DNA of 64,000 bases from Tabrizicola_A sp965284335 (GCF_965284335.1 NZ_OZ260076.1); one strand, 5' to 3'; numbered from the stretch's first letter, positions 25,887 through 35,252 are shown. Numbers and translations are program-made. Notes: generated by a model from the letters alone, not told the origin.

Positions 25887-26519
25887 TTATTTGGTGCCAA
25901 ACATCCGATCACCCGCATCCCCTAGGCCCGGAACGATATAACCGTGATCATTCAAATGGCTATCGACCGAAGCTGTCACGATCGGAACATCGGGATGGGC
26001 CTCTTTCATGCGGGCCACCCCCTCGGGCGCGGCCAAAAGGCACAAAAAGCGGATATTGGTCGCCCCTTGGGCCTTCAAAAGATCGATCGCCGCCACGCTG
26101 GAATTGCCGGTGGCCAGCATCGGATCGACCACAATCGACAGCCGCTCATCCAGATGATCGGGCAGCTTGCAGTAATATTGCACCGGCTGCAGCGTCTCGG
26201 GGTCGCGGTAAAGCCCGACAAAGCCCACCCGCGCGGCCGGGATCAGCTCCAAAATCCCATCCAACAGCCCGTTGCCGGCGCGCAAGATGCTGACGAGCGC
26301 CAGTTTCTTGCCATCAATCTCGGGCGCATCCATGGGCTGGATCGGCGTCTCGATCCGCTTGGTGGTCATCGGCAATTCGCGGGTGACCTCATAGGCCAGC
26401 AGAAGGCTGATCTCGCGCAAGAGCTTGCGAAAGCTCGCCGTCGAGGTCTCTTTGTCGCGCATGATCGACAGCTTGTGCTGAACCAAAGGGTGCGAAACGA
26501 CGGTCAGATGGTCCAGCAT
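25887..26519 (-). CDS. upp: Uracil phosphoribosyltransferase
   Basis: This 210-residue enzyme converts uracil and PRPP to UMP. It shows VSHPLVQHKLS and LVSILRAGNGLLDG, the PRPP-binding VVDPMLATGNSS and the C-terminal uracil-binding YIVPGLGDAGDRMFGT. It is the last gene of the nucleoside-salvage operon, separated from add by one base (TGA-C-ATG), so translation is probably coupled. Confidence 0.97.
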   Translation of the reverse strand: MLDHLTVVSHPLVQHKLSIMRDKETSTASFRKLLREISLLLAYEVTRELPMTTKRIETPIQPMDAPEIDGKKLALVSILRAGNGLLDGILELIPAARVGFVGLYRDPETLQPVQYYCKLPDHLDERLSIVVDPMLATGNSSVAAIDLLKAQGATNIRFLCLLAAPEGVARMKEAHPDVPIVTASVDSHLNDHGYIVPGLGDAGDRMFGTK

Positions 26520-26520
26520 G

Positions 26521-27498
26521 TCAGGTCTCCAAAAGCTTGGCTATTCTCGTCTTGGTATCGGCATCACAGAAAGCCGCGTCAAGCGCCCCTGCGGCCAATC
26601 GCCGGAATTGACCCTCATCCCAGTCAAAGGCGCTGTGCAAGTCGTCATATTCGCGCGCCATGGTGGTGTGGAAAAAGGGCGGATCGTCGGTGTTGATGGT
26701 CACCTTGACCCCGCGGCGGTCCAACTCAGCAATCGGATGGGCGCGGAAGCTGGGATAAATGCCCAAAGCCACGTTCGATCCCGGACAGCACTCCAAGACC
26801 ACACCCTTTTCCGCAAGCTCATCGACCAGCGCCAGATCCTCGATGGCGCGCACCCCGTGGCCTACCCGCTCCACCCCCAGATCGCGCACCGCCGCGCGCA
26901 CCTCATCAGGGCCGTTCCACTCGCCCGCATGGGCGGTGAGGCGAAGGCCCGCCTCGCGCGCGCAATCAAAAGACCAAGCAAAGTCCTTCAAAGCCCCCAC
27001 CTTCTCATCACCGCCAATGCCAAAGCCGGTGATGAAACGCCCCGCCGTCTCGGCCGCGCAGATCGCCACCTGCCGCGCTTTCTCCGGGCCGAAATGGCGG
27101 ATCGGCGTGACGATGCCGCGCAGGGTGATGTCCATCGCCCTTTCCGCCTCTTCCGCCGCCTCCTCGATGGCATGCAGATACTCGCGCCAGGCCGCTAGAT
27201 CGCCCCCGCCGCAGAAATCGGGGCTGAGGAAACATTCCGAATAGACCACCCCCGAGGCGGCACTTTCCTCCAGCACCGCCAGCGTCAGCCGCTGGAACTC
27301 CTCGGGGCCCGTTAGCGTGGTGCAGGCCGCCTCATAGACCTTCAGGAAGTCCCAGAAATCGGTAAAGCGATAGCTGCCGTCCTCGGTGAAGATGCCGCCG
27401 ATGTCGATGCCCTTTTCCCGCGCCAACCCGCGAATGAAGGCTGGCGGCGCGGCGCCTTCCAGATGCAGATGCAACTCAACCTTCGGCAATCCCTTCAC
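26521..27498 (-). CDS. add: Adenosine deaminase
   Basis: This 325-residue zinc amidohydrolase converts adenosine to inosine. Metal ligands are visible in KVELHLHLEGA, TAHAGE, VGHGVRA and the paired aspartates of INTDDPPFF. It begins with GTG at 27498. It follows deoB across a 151-base gap holding repeats and a GC-rich palindrome, so it may be transcribed with the upstream genes less efficiently. Confidence 0.95.
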   Translation of the reverse strand: MKGLPKVELHLHLEGAAPPAFIRGLAREKGIDIGGIFTEDGSYRFTDFWDFLKVYEAACTTLTGPEEFQRLTLAVLEESAASGVVYSECFLSPDFCGGGDLAAWREYLHAIEEAAEEAERAMDITLRGIVTPIRHFGPEKARQVAICAAETAGRFITGFGIGGDEKVGALKDFAWSFDCAREAGLRLTAHAGEWNGPDEVRAAVRDLGVERVGHGVRAIEDLALVDELAEKGVVLECCPGSNVALGIYPSFRAHPIAELDRRGVKVTINTDDPPFFHTTMAREYDDLHSAFDWDEGQFRRLAAGALDAAFCDADTKTRIAKLLET

Positions 27499-27540
27499 GG
27501 CGCGATCCTTTCTGACATGCCAACCGGGCCTTCAATGTGG

Positions 27541-27600
27541 CCCAAATATCCTCGGGGGGTCCGGGGGGCGAAGCGCCCCCGGGGGCGGGGCCGGGCCCGG
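27541..27600. repeat. GC-rich palindromic intergenic element next to add, related to the GGAGTATTT family
   Basis: The sequence AAATATCCTCGGGGGGTCCG is followed by CGCCCCCGG-type self-complementary runs. It resembles the reverse complement of the GGAGTATTT elements at 769 and 53776. It lies inside the deoB-add gap. Confidence 0.5.
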
Positions 27601-27660
27601 CACTTTGCCGGAAAGCCCATCACAGGAAACCCCATCACCGGAAACACCGTCACAGGAAAC
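27601..27660. repeat. Four tandem 15-base units at the 3' end of deoB
   Basis: The words GGAAAG, GGAAAC, GGAAAC and GGAAAC recur every 15 bases (27610, 27625, 27640, 27655), within units like CCATCACAGGAAACC. The last unit overlaps the deoB stop codon at 27650-27652. With only four copies and no spacers, this is a short tandem repeat and not a CRISPR. Confidence 0.75.
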
Positions 27661-28846
27661 TCCGGCCCACGCCTTGCGCGGCCAGCCCCAGATGCGCCGC
27701 GACGCTTGCCGCCACATCGACAAAGCCGCAATGACCGATCGCGCCCTGCCCCACCCCGGCACAGAGCACCGGCACGCGTTCGCGGGTGTGTTCGGTGCCG
27801 CGCCAAGTCGGGTCATTGCCGTGATCGGCGGTAAAAATCGCCAGATCGCCGGGGGCGAGCCGGGCCAGAAACTGGCCTGCGCGGGCGTCGAACCATTCCA
27901 GCGCGCGGGCATAGCCCGCCACGTCGCGGAGGTGACCATAAAGGCTGTCAAACTCGACAAAGTTGGCAAAGGTCAAGGAGCCGGGTTCGGCCTCGATCAA
28001 AAGGCGGTCGAGATGGTCGAAAAGATCAAGATCGCTTTTGCCCTTCCACAGCTTGCCCACCCCTTGCATCGAGAAGATGTCGCCGATCTTGCCCACCGCA
28101 TGGGTGGCGCGCCCGGCCGCATGGGCCCAGTCCAGAAGCGTGGGCGCGGGGGGCGCGATGGCGAAATCGCGGCGGTTGGCGGTGCGTTTGAAATTCCCCA
28201 CCCCCCCGGTGAAGGGCCGGGCGATGACGCGGCCGACCTTCATCGCATGCAGATGCGGCGCCAGATCGGCGCAGAGTTTCAACAGCCGCTCAAGCCCGAA
28301 GGCCTCTTCATGCGCGGCAATCTGAAAGACGCTGTCGGCCGAGGTATAGCAGATCGGCCAGCCGGTTTTCAGATGCGCCTCGCAATGTTCGGCGATGATC
28401 GGCACGCCTGAGGCGTGGCAATTGCCCAAGATCCCGTCGGTCCCGGCAAGCTTGCACACCAGCGCCACCAGATCGGGGGGGAAGGCGGGCTTTGTGTCGG
28501 GGAAATAGGTCCAGTCCCAGGGCACCGGCACCCCGGCGAGTTCCCAATGGCCCGAGGGCGTGTCCTTGCCCCGGCTCACCTCGGTTGCAGTCCCCCAGCG
28601 GCCCTTGGGCCGCGCCCCCAGACCGGGTGGTTTGAGGCCACAGGCCAGCTCAATCGCCGCGCCAAGGCCGAGGGCGTCGAGGTTCGGCATGTGAAGCGGC
28701 CCGGACCTGCCCTGCTCGGCCCGCCCCTCGGCGCAGGCTTCGGCAATATGGCCCAGCGTATTGGCGCCCGCGTCGCCGAAATCGGCGGCATCGGGCGCGC
28801 CGCCGCAGCCGACCGAATCCATCACGATCAGAAAGGCGCGGGTCAT
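27650..28846 (-). CDS. deoB: Phosphopentomutase
   Basis: This 398-residue alkaline-phosphatase-superfamily mutase converts (deoxy)ribose 1-phosphate to the 5-phosphate. It has the N-terminal metal and Ser region IVMDSVGCGGAPDA, KDTPSGHWE with the phosphorylated Thr, GKIGDIFS and the C-terminal metal site FTADHGNDPTWRGTEHTRE. An upstream in-frame extension is rejected because ATG 28846 sits one base after the deoA stop (TGA-G-ATG). It acts on the products of DeoA. Confidence 0.96.
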   Translation of the reverse strand: MTRAFLIVMDSVGCGGAPDAADFGDAGANTLGHIAEACAEGRAEQGRSGPLHMPNLDALGLGAAIELACGLKPPGLGARPKGRWGTATEVSRGKDTPSGHWELAGVPVPWDWTYFPDTKPAFPPDLVALVCKLAGTDGILGNCHASGVPIIAEHCEAHLKTGWPICYTSADSVFQIAAHEEAFGLERLLKLCADLAPHLHAMKVGRVIARPFTGGVGNFKRTANRRDFAIAPPAPTLLDWAHAAGRATHAVGKIGDIFSMQGVGKLWKGKSDLDLFDHLDRLLIEAEPGSLTFANFVEFDSLYGHLRDVAGYARALEWFDARAGQFLARLAPGDLAIFTADHGNDPTWRGTEHTRERVPVLCAGVGQGAIGHCGFVDVAASVAAHLGLAAQGVGRSFL

Positions 28847-28847
28847 C

Positions 28848-30155
28848 TCAGGTGATCCTTTGCAGGATGAGCGGCGGCTCGCTGACCGGGCCCGGACCAA
28901 GCCGATAGGCCGCCTGCACCGCCGCGATGGCCTGATCGGCCTGCGCCTCGGTTGCGGCATGGACGCGGGCAATGGGATCGCCGGGGCCAAGGGCTTGGCC
29001 AATGCTGGCCAGATCCGACAGCCCGACCGAGGGGTTCACCCGGTCGCCCTCGCGCTGGCGGCCGCCGCCAAGGCCCACCACGGCAAGGCCCAGCGCCTGG
29101 CCGTCAATCGCCGTGACATGGCCGGCGTTCAGGCTGGGCACGTCGCGGATCACGGTGGCGGCGGGCAAGAGATCGGCCCAGCGGTCAAGAAAGTCGCGCG
29201 GGCCGCCTTGGGCCGCGACCATGCGGCCAAAGCCTTCGGCCGCCGCGCCCGAGCGCAAGCTGGCCTCGATCAAAGCCGTGCCCGCCTCGGGGCTGGGGGC
29301 GAGCCCGGCCAGCGCCAGCGCCTCGCCGCCCAGCACGGCAGTGACATCGAACAAGGCGCGGTTCACCGCGCGCCCGGTGAGCGTCTGCATCACCTCGGCC
29401 ACCTCCAGCGCATTGCCCGCCGATTGGGCGAGGGGCTGGGTCATGTCGGTGATCAGGGCCGATGTCTTGCAGCCCGCGCCCTTGGCGGTGGCCACCAGCG
29501 CCAGCGCCAGCGCCTCGGCCTCGGGCAGGGTTTTCATGAAGGCGCCCGAGCCGCATTTGACATCCAGCACCAGCGCCTGAAGCCCGGCCGCGAGTTTCTT
29601 TGACAGGATGGAGGCGGTGATGAGATCAATCGATTCCACCGTGCCCGAGACATCGCGGATGGCGTAAAGGCGGCGGTCGGCGGGGGCGATTTCGGCGCTG
29701 GCCGAGACGATGGCGCAGCCGATCTGGCGCAGTTGGGCGCGCAGTTGCGCCTCGGAAAGCCCGGTGCGAAAGCCGGGGATCGCCTCGAGCTTGTCGAGCG
29801 TGCCGCCGGTGTGGCCAAGCCCCCGGCCTGAAATCATCGGCACATAGGCGCCGCAGGCGGCGAGTGCGGGGGCGAGCAGCAGCGAGACGCTGTCGCCGAT
29901 GCCCCCGGTGGAGTGTTTGTCGAGGACTGGGCCGGGCATGTCCCAAGTCAGCACCTTGCCGCTGTCGCGCATGCCGGTGGTCAGCGCGACGCGCCCCTCA
30001 TCGCCCAAGCCCTTCAAGAGGACCGCCATGGCAAAGGCCCCGGCTTGGGCATCGGTCACCGTGCCATCGGCCAGACCTGCCGCAAACCAGCGCAGCGCCG
30101 CAGGCCCGGGGCGCTGGCCGTCGCGGATGGCGGCGATGATGGCGCGGGCGTCCAT
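28848..30155 (-). CDS. deoA: Thymidine phosphorylase
   Basis: This 435-residue enzyme phosphorolyses thymidine and deoxyuridine. Characteristic segments are the phosphate-binding DKHSTGGIGDSVSLLLAP, SGRGLGHTGGTLDKLE, the substrate-binding IRDVSGTVESIDLI and LDVKCGSGAFMK. One-base gaps separate it from cdd upstream and deoB downstream. The product deoxyribose 1-phosphate is passed to DeoB. Confidence 0.97.
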   Translation of the reverse strand: MDARAIIAAIRDGQRPGPAALRWFAAGLADGTVTDAQAGAFAMAVLLKGLGDEGRVALTTGMRDSGKVLTWDMPGPVLDKHSTGGIGDSVSLLLAPALAACGAYVPMISGRGLGHTGGTLDKLEAIPGFRTGLSEAQLRAQLRQIGCAIVSASAEIAPADRRLYAIRDVSGTVESIDLITASILSKKLAAGLQALVLDVKCGSGAFMKTLPEAEALALALVATAKGAGCKTSALITDMTQPLAQSAGNALEVAEVMQTLTGRAVNRALFDVTAVLGGEALALAGLAPSPEAGTALIEASLRSGAAAEGFGRMVAAQGGPRDFLDRWADLLPAATVIRDVPSLNAGHVTAIDGQALGLAVVGLGGGRQREGDRVNPSVGLSDLASIGQALGPGDPIARVHAATEAQADQAIAAVQAAYRLGPGPVSEPPLILQRIT

Positions 30156-30156
30156 G

Positions 30157-30549
30157 TCAGGCGCGGTCCATATGGGCCATGGTAAAGACGCCGGGCAAAA
30201 GCTGGGCCACGGTCACCGTGCGCTCTTTGCCATCCAGCGTGGCCATGGTGACCTTGACATCTTGAGCTGCAAATTCCGCGATCTTCTGGCGGCAGCCACC
30301 GCAGCAGGGCACGGGTTCGGGGCTATCGGCCACGACGTAGATTTCGGCAATCGCCGTGTCACCGGCGGCGCACATGGCGGCAATAGCGCCCGCCTCGGCG
30401 CAGGTGCCTTCGGGGTAGGCGACGTTTTCGACGTTGCAGCCGACATGGACCGCGCCCGAGGGGCTGCGGAGTGCCGCGCCCACCTTAAAGCGGGAATAGG
30501 GGGCATAGGCGCGCTCGCGCACCAAAAGGGCCGCATCTCTGAGTGTCAT
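30157..30549 (-). CDS. cdd: Cytidine deaminase
   Basis: This 130-residue homotetramer-type deaminase has the zinc ligands in TCAEAGAI (catalytic Glu) and PCCGGCRQ. It converts cytidine and deoxycytidine to uridine and deoxyuridine. It is the first gene of the operon cdd-deoA-deoB-add-upp, which turns nucleosides into bases and pentose phosphates. Confidence 0.96.
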   Translation of the reverse strand: MTLRDAALLVRERAYAPYSRFKVGAALRSPSGAVHVGCNVENVAYPEGTCAEAGAIAAMCAAGDTAIAEIYVVADSPEPVPCCGGCRQKIAEFAAQDVKVTMATLDGKERTVTVAQLLPGVFTMAHMDRA

Positions 30550-30760
30550 GGCTTTGTCTCCGTGATGGGCTTTGCCATTGATGCGCGCAATGGCCTTGGC
30601 CGTTTGTCAAAGCCTAACGCCCGGCGGGCAGGCGGTGCAAGCTTGCCAAGATCAGACCAGCATGAGACCAGTGCAAAACATCTCTGCCCTTTTGCTGCGA
30701 TTTGCGGCAAGTTGAGAAAAGTCTTGTGGCAAACCGTATCTTTTACGGGCCGCAAAAATG

Positions 30761-30774
30761 GTTTAACGGTAAAC
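30761..30774. promoter_or_regulatory. Palindrome in the maeB leader
   Basis: GTTTAACGGTAAAC has perfect five-base arms around ACGG, 23 bases before the maeB start. TTTGC-rich words (GATTTGCGGCAAG at about 30699) lie further upstream. No regulator is assigned. Confidence 0.3.
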
Positions 30775-30797
30775 AATACCGTTCAGAGGGGACAGGG

Positions 30798-33077
30798 ATG
30801 GACGAGACACGGGCCGAAAATCTGCGTCAGGCGGCGCTGGATTATCATGAATTCCCAAAACCGGGCAAACTCGAGATCCGCGCGACCAAGCCTTTGGCCA
30901 ATGGCCGCGATCTGGCGCGCGCCTATTCGCCGGGCGTGGCCGAAGCCTGTCTTGAGATCAAGGCCGACCCGGCCACCGCCAGCCGCTACACAGGGCGGGG
31001 CAATATGGTGGGGGTTGTGACCAATGGCACCGCCGTCTTGGGCCTTGGAAACATTGGGGCTTTGGCGTCAAAGCCGGTGATGGAGGGCAAGGCGGTTCTG
31101 TTCAAGAAATTCGCCAATATCGACTGTTTCGACATCGAGCTGAACGAGCCGGACCCGGTGAAGCTGGCCGAAATCGTCTGCGCGCTGGAGCCGACCTTTG
31201 GCGCGATCAACCTTGAGGACATCAAGGCGCCAGATTGTTTCATTGTTGAACAATTGTGCCGCGAGCGGATGAAGATTCCGGTGTTCCATGACGATCAGCA
31301 CGGCACGGCGATTGTGGTGGGGGCGGCGGCCACCAATGCGCTGCATGTGGCTGGTAAGCGGTTTGACGAGATCAAGGTGGTGTCCACTGGGGGCGGCGCG
31401 GCGGGGATTGCCTGTCTCAACATGCTGCTCAAGCTGGGGGTCAAACGCGAAAACGTCTGGCTTTGCGACCTTGCGGGGCTTGTCTATCACGGCCGCACCG
31501 ACCAGATGACCGACCAAAAGGCGGCCTATGCCCAGGGCACCACGCCTGCCACTCTGGACGATGTGATTGCAGGGGCCGATCTGTTCCTTGGCCTGTCTGG
31601 TCCTGGCGTCCTGACGCCCGAGATGGTGGCCAAGATGGCCCCGCGCCCGATCATCTTTGCGCTGGCCAATCCGACGCCGGAAATCCTGCCCGATGCGGTG
31701 CGCGCGGTCGCGCCAGATGCGATCATGGCCACGGGGCGCAGCGATTTTCCCAATCAGGTCAACAACGTGCTGTGTTTCCCCTTCATCTTCCGGGGGGCTT
31801 TGGATGTGGGGGCGACCGAGATCAATGATGCGATGCAGCTTGCCTGTATCGAGGGCATCGCGGCCCTAGCCCGCGCCACCACATCCGCCGAGGCGGCGGC
31901 GGCCTATAAGGGCGAGCAGCTGACCTTTGGGGCGAATTACCTGATCCCCAAGCCCTTTGATCCGCGGCTGATTGGCGTCGTGGCCAGCGCTGTGGCCAAG
32001 GCGGCGATGGAAACCGGCGTCGCCACCCGACCGATTGCCGATATGGAGGCTTACCGCGAAAAGCTGGATGGGTCGGTGTTCAAATCAGCCCTGATGATGC
32101 GCCCCGTGTTCGAGGCCGCCCGCAATGCGACCCGCCGAATCATCTTTGCCGAGGGCGAAGATGAGCGTGTGTTGCGCGCGGCGAATGCGATGCTGGAGGA
32201 GACCACCGACAAGCCGATCCTGATCGGCCGCCCCGATGTGATCGCGCGGCGCTGTGAGCGCGCGGGCCTGCCCATTCGCCCCGACCGCGATTTTGAGATC
32301 ATCAACCCGCAGTCGGACGCGCGCTATCGCGACTATTGGCAGACCTATCACGAGCTGATGGAACGGCGCGGCGTGACGCCCGACACCGCGCGCGCGGTGT
32401 TGCGCACCAACTCCACCGCCATTGGCGCGATTGCAGTGCATCGCGGCGATGCCGACAGCCTGATCTGCGGCACTTTTGGCCAGTATCTGTGGCATCTGAA
32501 ATATGTGCGCGAGGTTCTGGCGCGCAAAGGCCTGCGCCCGCATGGCGCGCTGAGCCTAATGATTCAAGAGGATGGCCCGCTGTTCATCGCCGATACCGCC
32601 GTGAACCCGGTGCCGAGCCCCGAACAGATTGTCGAGACCACGCTGGGCGCGGTGCGTCATGCCAAGCGCTTTGGCGTGATTCCCAAGGTGGCGCTGTGCA
32701 GCCATTCGTCCTTCGGCAATCTGGACAGCGATTCTGGCCGGCGGATGCGCGCGGCGATGGAGATTTTGGACAGCCGCGAGGTGGATTTCGCCTATGAGGG
32801 CGAGATGAACGTCGATGCCGCGCTGGACCCCGAACTGCGTGCCCGCATCTTCCCGCATACCCGGATGGATGGGGCGGCGAATATCCTGATCTTTGCCTTT
32901 ACCGATGCGGCATCCACCGCGCGCAACATGCTGCGCATGAAGGCGGGGGGCCTTGAGGTGGGGCCGATCCTGATGGGGATGGGGAACTTGGCCCATGTGG
33001 TCACCCCCTCGATCACCGCGCGGGGGCTTTTGAACATGTCGGTGATCGCCGGAACCCCGGTGTCGCATTACGGCTAA
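30798..33077 (+). CDS. maeB: NADP-dependent malic enzyme with C-terminal phosphotransacetylase-like domain
   Basis: This is a 759-residue MaeB-type fusion. The malic-enzyme half (residues 1-420) has the catalytic Tyr in AYSPGVAE, GLGNIGALASKPVMEGK, NLEDIKAPDCF, the metal site FHDDQHGTA and the Rossmann STGGGAAGIA. The C-terminal half (about 430-759) resembles phosphotransacetylase and is usually regulatory, binding acetyl-CoA. The enzyme decarboxylates malate to pyruvate, draining C4 products of acyl-CoA assimilation. ATG 30798 follows AGAGGGGACAGGG. Confidence 0.95.
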   Translation: MDETRAENLRQAALDYHEFPKPGKLEIRATKPLANGRDLARAYSPGVAEACLEIKADPATASRYTGRGNMVGVVTNGTAVLGLGNIGALASKPVMEGKAVLFKKFANIDCFDIELNEPDPVKLAEIVCALEPTFGAINLEDIKAPDCFIVEQLCRERMKIPVFHDDQHGTAIVVGAAATNALHVAGKRFDEIKVVSTGGGAAGIACLNMLLKLGVKRENVWLCDLAGLVYHGRTDQMTDQKAAYAQGTTPATLDDVIAGADLFLGLSGPGVLTPEMVAKMAPRPIIFALANPTPEILPDAVRAVAPDAIMATGRSDFPNQVNNVLCFPFIFRGALDVGATEINDAMQLACIEGIAALARATTSAEAAAAYKGEQLTFGANYLIPKPFDPRLIGVVASAVAKAAMETGVATRPIADMEAYREKLDGSVFKSALMMRPVFEAARNATRRIIFAEGEDERVLRAANAMLEETTDKPILIGRPDVIARRCERAGLPIRPDRDFEIINPQSDARYRDYWQTYHELMERRGVTPDTARAVLRTNSTAIGAIAVHRGDADSLICGTFGQYLWHLKYVREVLARKGLRPHGALSLMIQEDGPLFIADTAVNPVPSPEQIVETTLGAVRHAKRFGVIPKVALCSHSSFGNLDSDSGRRMRAAMEILDSREVDFAYEGEMNVDAALDPELRARIFPHTRMDGAANILIFAFTDAASTARNMLRMKAGGLEVGPILMGMGNLAHVVTPSITARGLLNMSVIAGTPVSHYG

Positions 33078-33101
33078 GGCGGCGGCGCTTCGCAAATATG
33101 G

Positions 33102-33140
33102 GCGGCAGGGTTTGCAAACCCTGCCGCTTTTCGCGTTTTT
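33102..33140 (+). terminator. Terminator of maeB
   Basis: A perfect 26-base palindrome (33102-33127) has arms GCGGCAGGGTTTG and CAAACCCTGCCGC and is followed by TTTTCGCGTTTTTT. The centre reads TTTGCAAA, a word that recurs in the prpE promoter region. Confidence 0.8.
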
Positions 33141-33161
33141 TCGCTCAATTTTGCCAAGTTT

Positions 33162-33173
33162 GCAAAAATTTGC
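33162..33173. promoter_or_regulatory. TTTGC-type inverted repeat upstream of prpE
   Basis: GCAAAAATTTGC is a perfect palindrome (GCAAA-AA-TTTGC). Another related word, AAAAACTTTGCAG on the minus strand, lies at about 33195. Such TTTGC boxes resemble sites of RamB/ScfR-type acyl-metabolism regulators, an inference from pattern only. Confidence 0.4.
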
Positions 33174-33284
33174 GGCCCGACGGGCCAGCATTCTGCAAAG
33201 TTTTTACCCAGCAGCTGTCGCAAATCTTGCCCGACTCACCTTGTCCTGCGTAACACTCGGTCAGACCTTGGAGGAGGGTATACC

Positions 33285-35180
33285 ATGGGATACCGTGAAG
33301 TTTACGCCGGCTGGAAAGCCGATCCGGAAGCCTATTGGCTGGAAGCGGCCAAAGGGATTGATTGGGTCAAGGCCCCGATAAAGGCGCTGAACGATGCCCG
33401 TGCGCCCCTCTATGAATGGTTCACCGATGCGACCGTCAACACCTGCTGGAACGCGGTGGACCGTCATGTCGAGGCGGGTCGCGGCGATCAGGTGGCGATC
33501 ATCCATGACAGCCCGGTGACGCGCACCAAGCACAGCATCACCTACCGCGAATTGCAGGCCCGTGTGGCGAGCCTTGCGGGGGCCCTGCGCGCCAAGGGCG
33601 TGGAAAAGGGCGACCGGGTGATCATCTATATGCCGATGGTGCCCGAGGCCTTGGAGGCAATGCTGGCCTGCGCGCGTCTGGGCGCGATCCACTCGGTGGT
33701 GTTTGGTGGCTTTGCCGCCAATGAGCTGGCGGTCAGGATTGATGACTGCACGCCAAAGGCCATCATCGCGGCCAGCTGCGGGATCGAGCCTAGCCGCGTG
33801 GTGCATTACAAGCCGCTTCTGGATGCCGCCATCGACATGGCCAGCCACAAGCCCGAATTCTGCGTGATCTTGCAGCGCGAACAGGAAGTGGCCAAGCTGG
33901 TCGAGGGCCGCGATGTGGCTTGGCAGACGTTCCAATATGGCGTCGCTCCGGCCGAATGTGTGCCGGTTGAGGGCAATCATCCGGCCTATATTCTTTATAC
34001 CTCGGGCACGACCGGGGCGCCCAAGGGCGTGGTGCGCCCGACGGCGGGGCATCTCGTGGCGCTGAACTGGACGATGCGGGCGATCTATGATTGCGGGCCG
34101 GGCGATGTGTTCTGGGCGGCCTCGGACGTGGGTTGGGTCGTGGGGCATTCCTACATTTGCTATGCGCCGCTGATTGCGGGCTGCACGACGATTGTCTTTG
34201 AGGGCAAGCCCGTGGGCACGCCCGATGCGGGCACCTTCTGGCGGGTGATTGCCGAGCATAAGGTGCGCGCCTTCTTCACCGCCCCCACCGCCATTCGCGC
34301 GGTCAAGCGCGAGGACCCCGAGGGCAAGTTGGTGGGTGATTATGACCTCACGGGCCTTAAGGCGATGTATCTGGCTGGCGAACGGGCGGACCCGGATACG
34401 ATCCTTTGGGCACAGCGTCATCTGAATGTGCCGGTGGTGGACCATTGGTGGCAGACCGAGACCGGCTATGCCATTGCCGCGAACCCCTTGGGGATCGAGG
34501 CGCTGCCGGTCAAGATTGGCTCGCCTTCGGTGCCGATGCCGGGCTTTGATGTGCAGGTCTTGGATGAGGGCGGCCATCCGGTGGCGCCCGGCACCTTGGG
34601 CGCGATTGCAATCAAGCTGCCCCTGCCCCCCGGCACGCTGCCGACGCTGTGGAATGCCGAGGAGCGGTTCCGCAAGAGCTATCTGAACCATTTCCCCGGC
34701 TATTATGAAACCGGCGATGCGGGCTATATCGACGAGGACGGCTATCTTTACATCATGGCGCGCACCGATGACGTGATCAACGTCGCGGGGCATCGCCTGT
34801 CCACGGGAGCTATGGAAGAGGTGCTGGCCAGCCACAAGGATGTGGCCGAATGTGCGGTGATCGGCGTCTCGGATGATCTGAAGGGCCAGTCGCCTTTGGG
34901 TTTCCTGTGCCTGAACAAGGGCGCGAACCGCGATGCTGCCGAGGTGGTGGCGGAATGCGTGAAGCTGATGCGCGAGAAGATCGGCCCGGTGGCGGATTTC
35001 AAGCGTGCGGTGGTGGTGGAGCGTTTGCCAAAAACCCGGTCGGGCAAGATCCTGCGCGGGACCATGGTGAAGATCGCCGATGGGCAGGAGTGGAAGATGC
35101 CCGCGACCATCGACGATCCGGCGATCCTGGACGAGATCACCGTGGCCTTGAAATCGCTGGGGCTGGCGGGGGGCAAATAA
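33285..35180 (+). CDS. prpE: Propionyl-CoA synthetase
   Basis: This 631-residue acyl-AMP-forming ligase activates propionate (and more weakly acetate). Adenylation motifs are YTSGTTGAPKGVVRPTAGH, DHWWQTETG and YETGDAGYIDEDGY, and the acetylatable Lys region is PKTRSGKILRGTM. The VVRPTAGH wording and N-terminus YREVYAGWKADPEAYW favour PrpE over acetyl-CoA synthetase. GGAGGAGG lies ten bases before the ATG. The product feeds methylmalonyl-CoA metabolism served by MeaB. Confidence 0.92.
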   Translation: MGYREVYAGWKADPEAYWLEAAKGIDWVKAPIKALNDARAPLYEWFTDATVNTCWNAVDRHVEAGRGDQVAIIHDSPVTRTKHSITYRELQARVASLAGALRAKGVEKGDRVIIYMPMVPEALEAMLACARLGAIHSVVFGGFAANELAVRIDDCTPKAIIAASCGIEPSRVVHYKPLLDAAIDMASHKPEFCVILQREQEVAKLVEGRDVAWQTFQYGVAPAECVPVEGNHPAYILYTSGTTGAPKGVVRPTAGHLVALNWTMRAIYDCGPGDVFWAASDVGWVVGHSYICYAPLIAGCTTIVFEGKPVGTPDAGTFWRVIAEHKVRAFFTAPTAIRAVKREDPEGKLVGDYDLTGLKAMYLAGERADPDTILWAQRHLNVPVVDHWWQTETGYAIAANPLGIEALPVKIGSPSVPMPGFDVQVLDEGGHPVAPGTLGAIAIKLPLPPGTLPTLWNAEERFRKSYLNHFPGYYETGDAGYIDEDGYLYIMARTDDVINVAGHRLSTGAMEEVLASHKDVAECAVIGVSDDLKGQSPLGFLCLNKGANRDAAEVVAECVKLMREKIGPVADFKRAVVVERLPKTRSGKILRGTMVKIADGQEWKMPATIDDPAILDEITVALKSLGLAGGK

Positions 35181-35252
35181 CCCCCCGCGTGGGCCTGCGG
35201 CTGCGGCCAAAAGGATCTACCGCGGGTCTTGGCAAAAGCCTGACTGGACAAA

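Noticed and set aside
27601..27660. Possible CRISPR-like repeat
   Set aside because: The 15-base units are directly tandem without unique spacers, and no cas gene is near.
33261..35210. 649-codon minus-strand frame over prpE
   Set aside because: It is antisense to a gene with complete ligase motifs, and its translated product has no recognisable domain.
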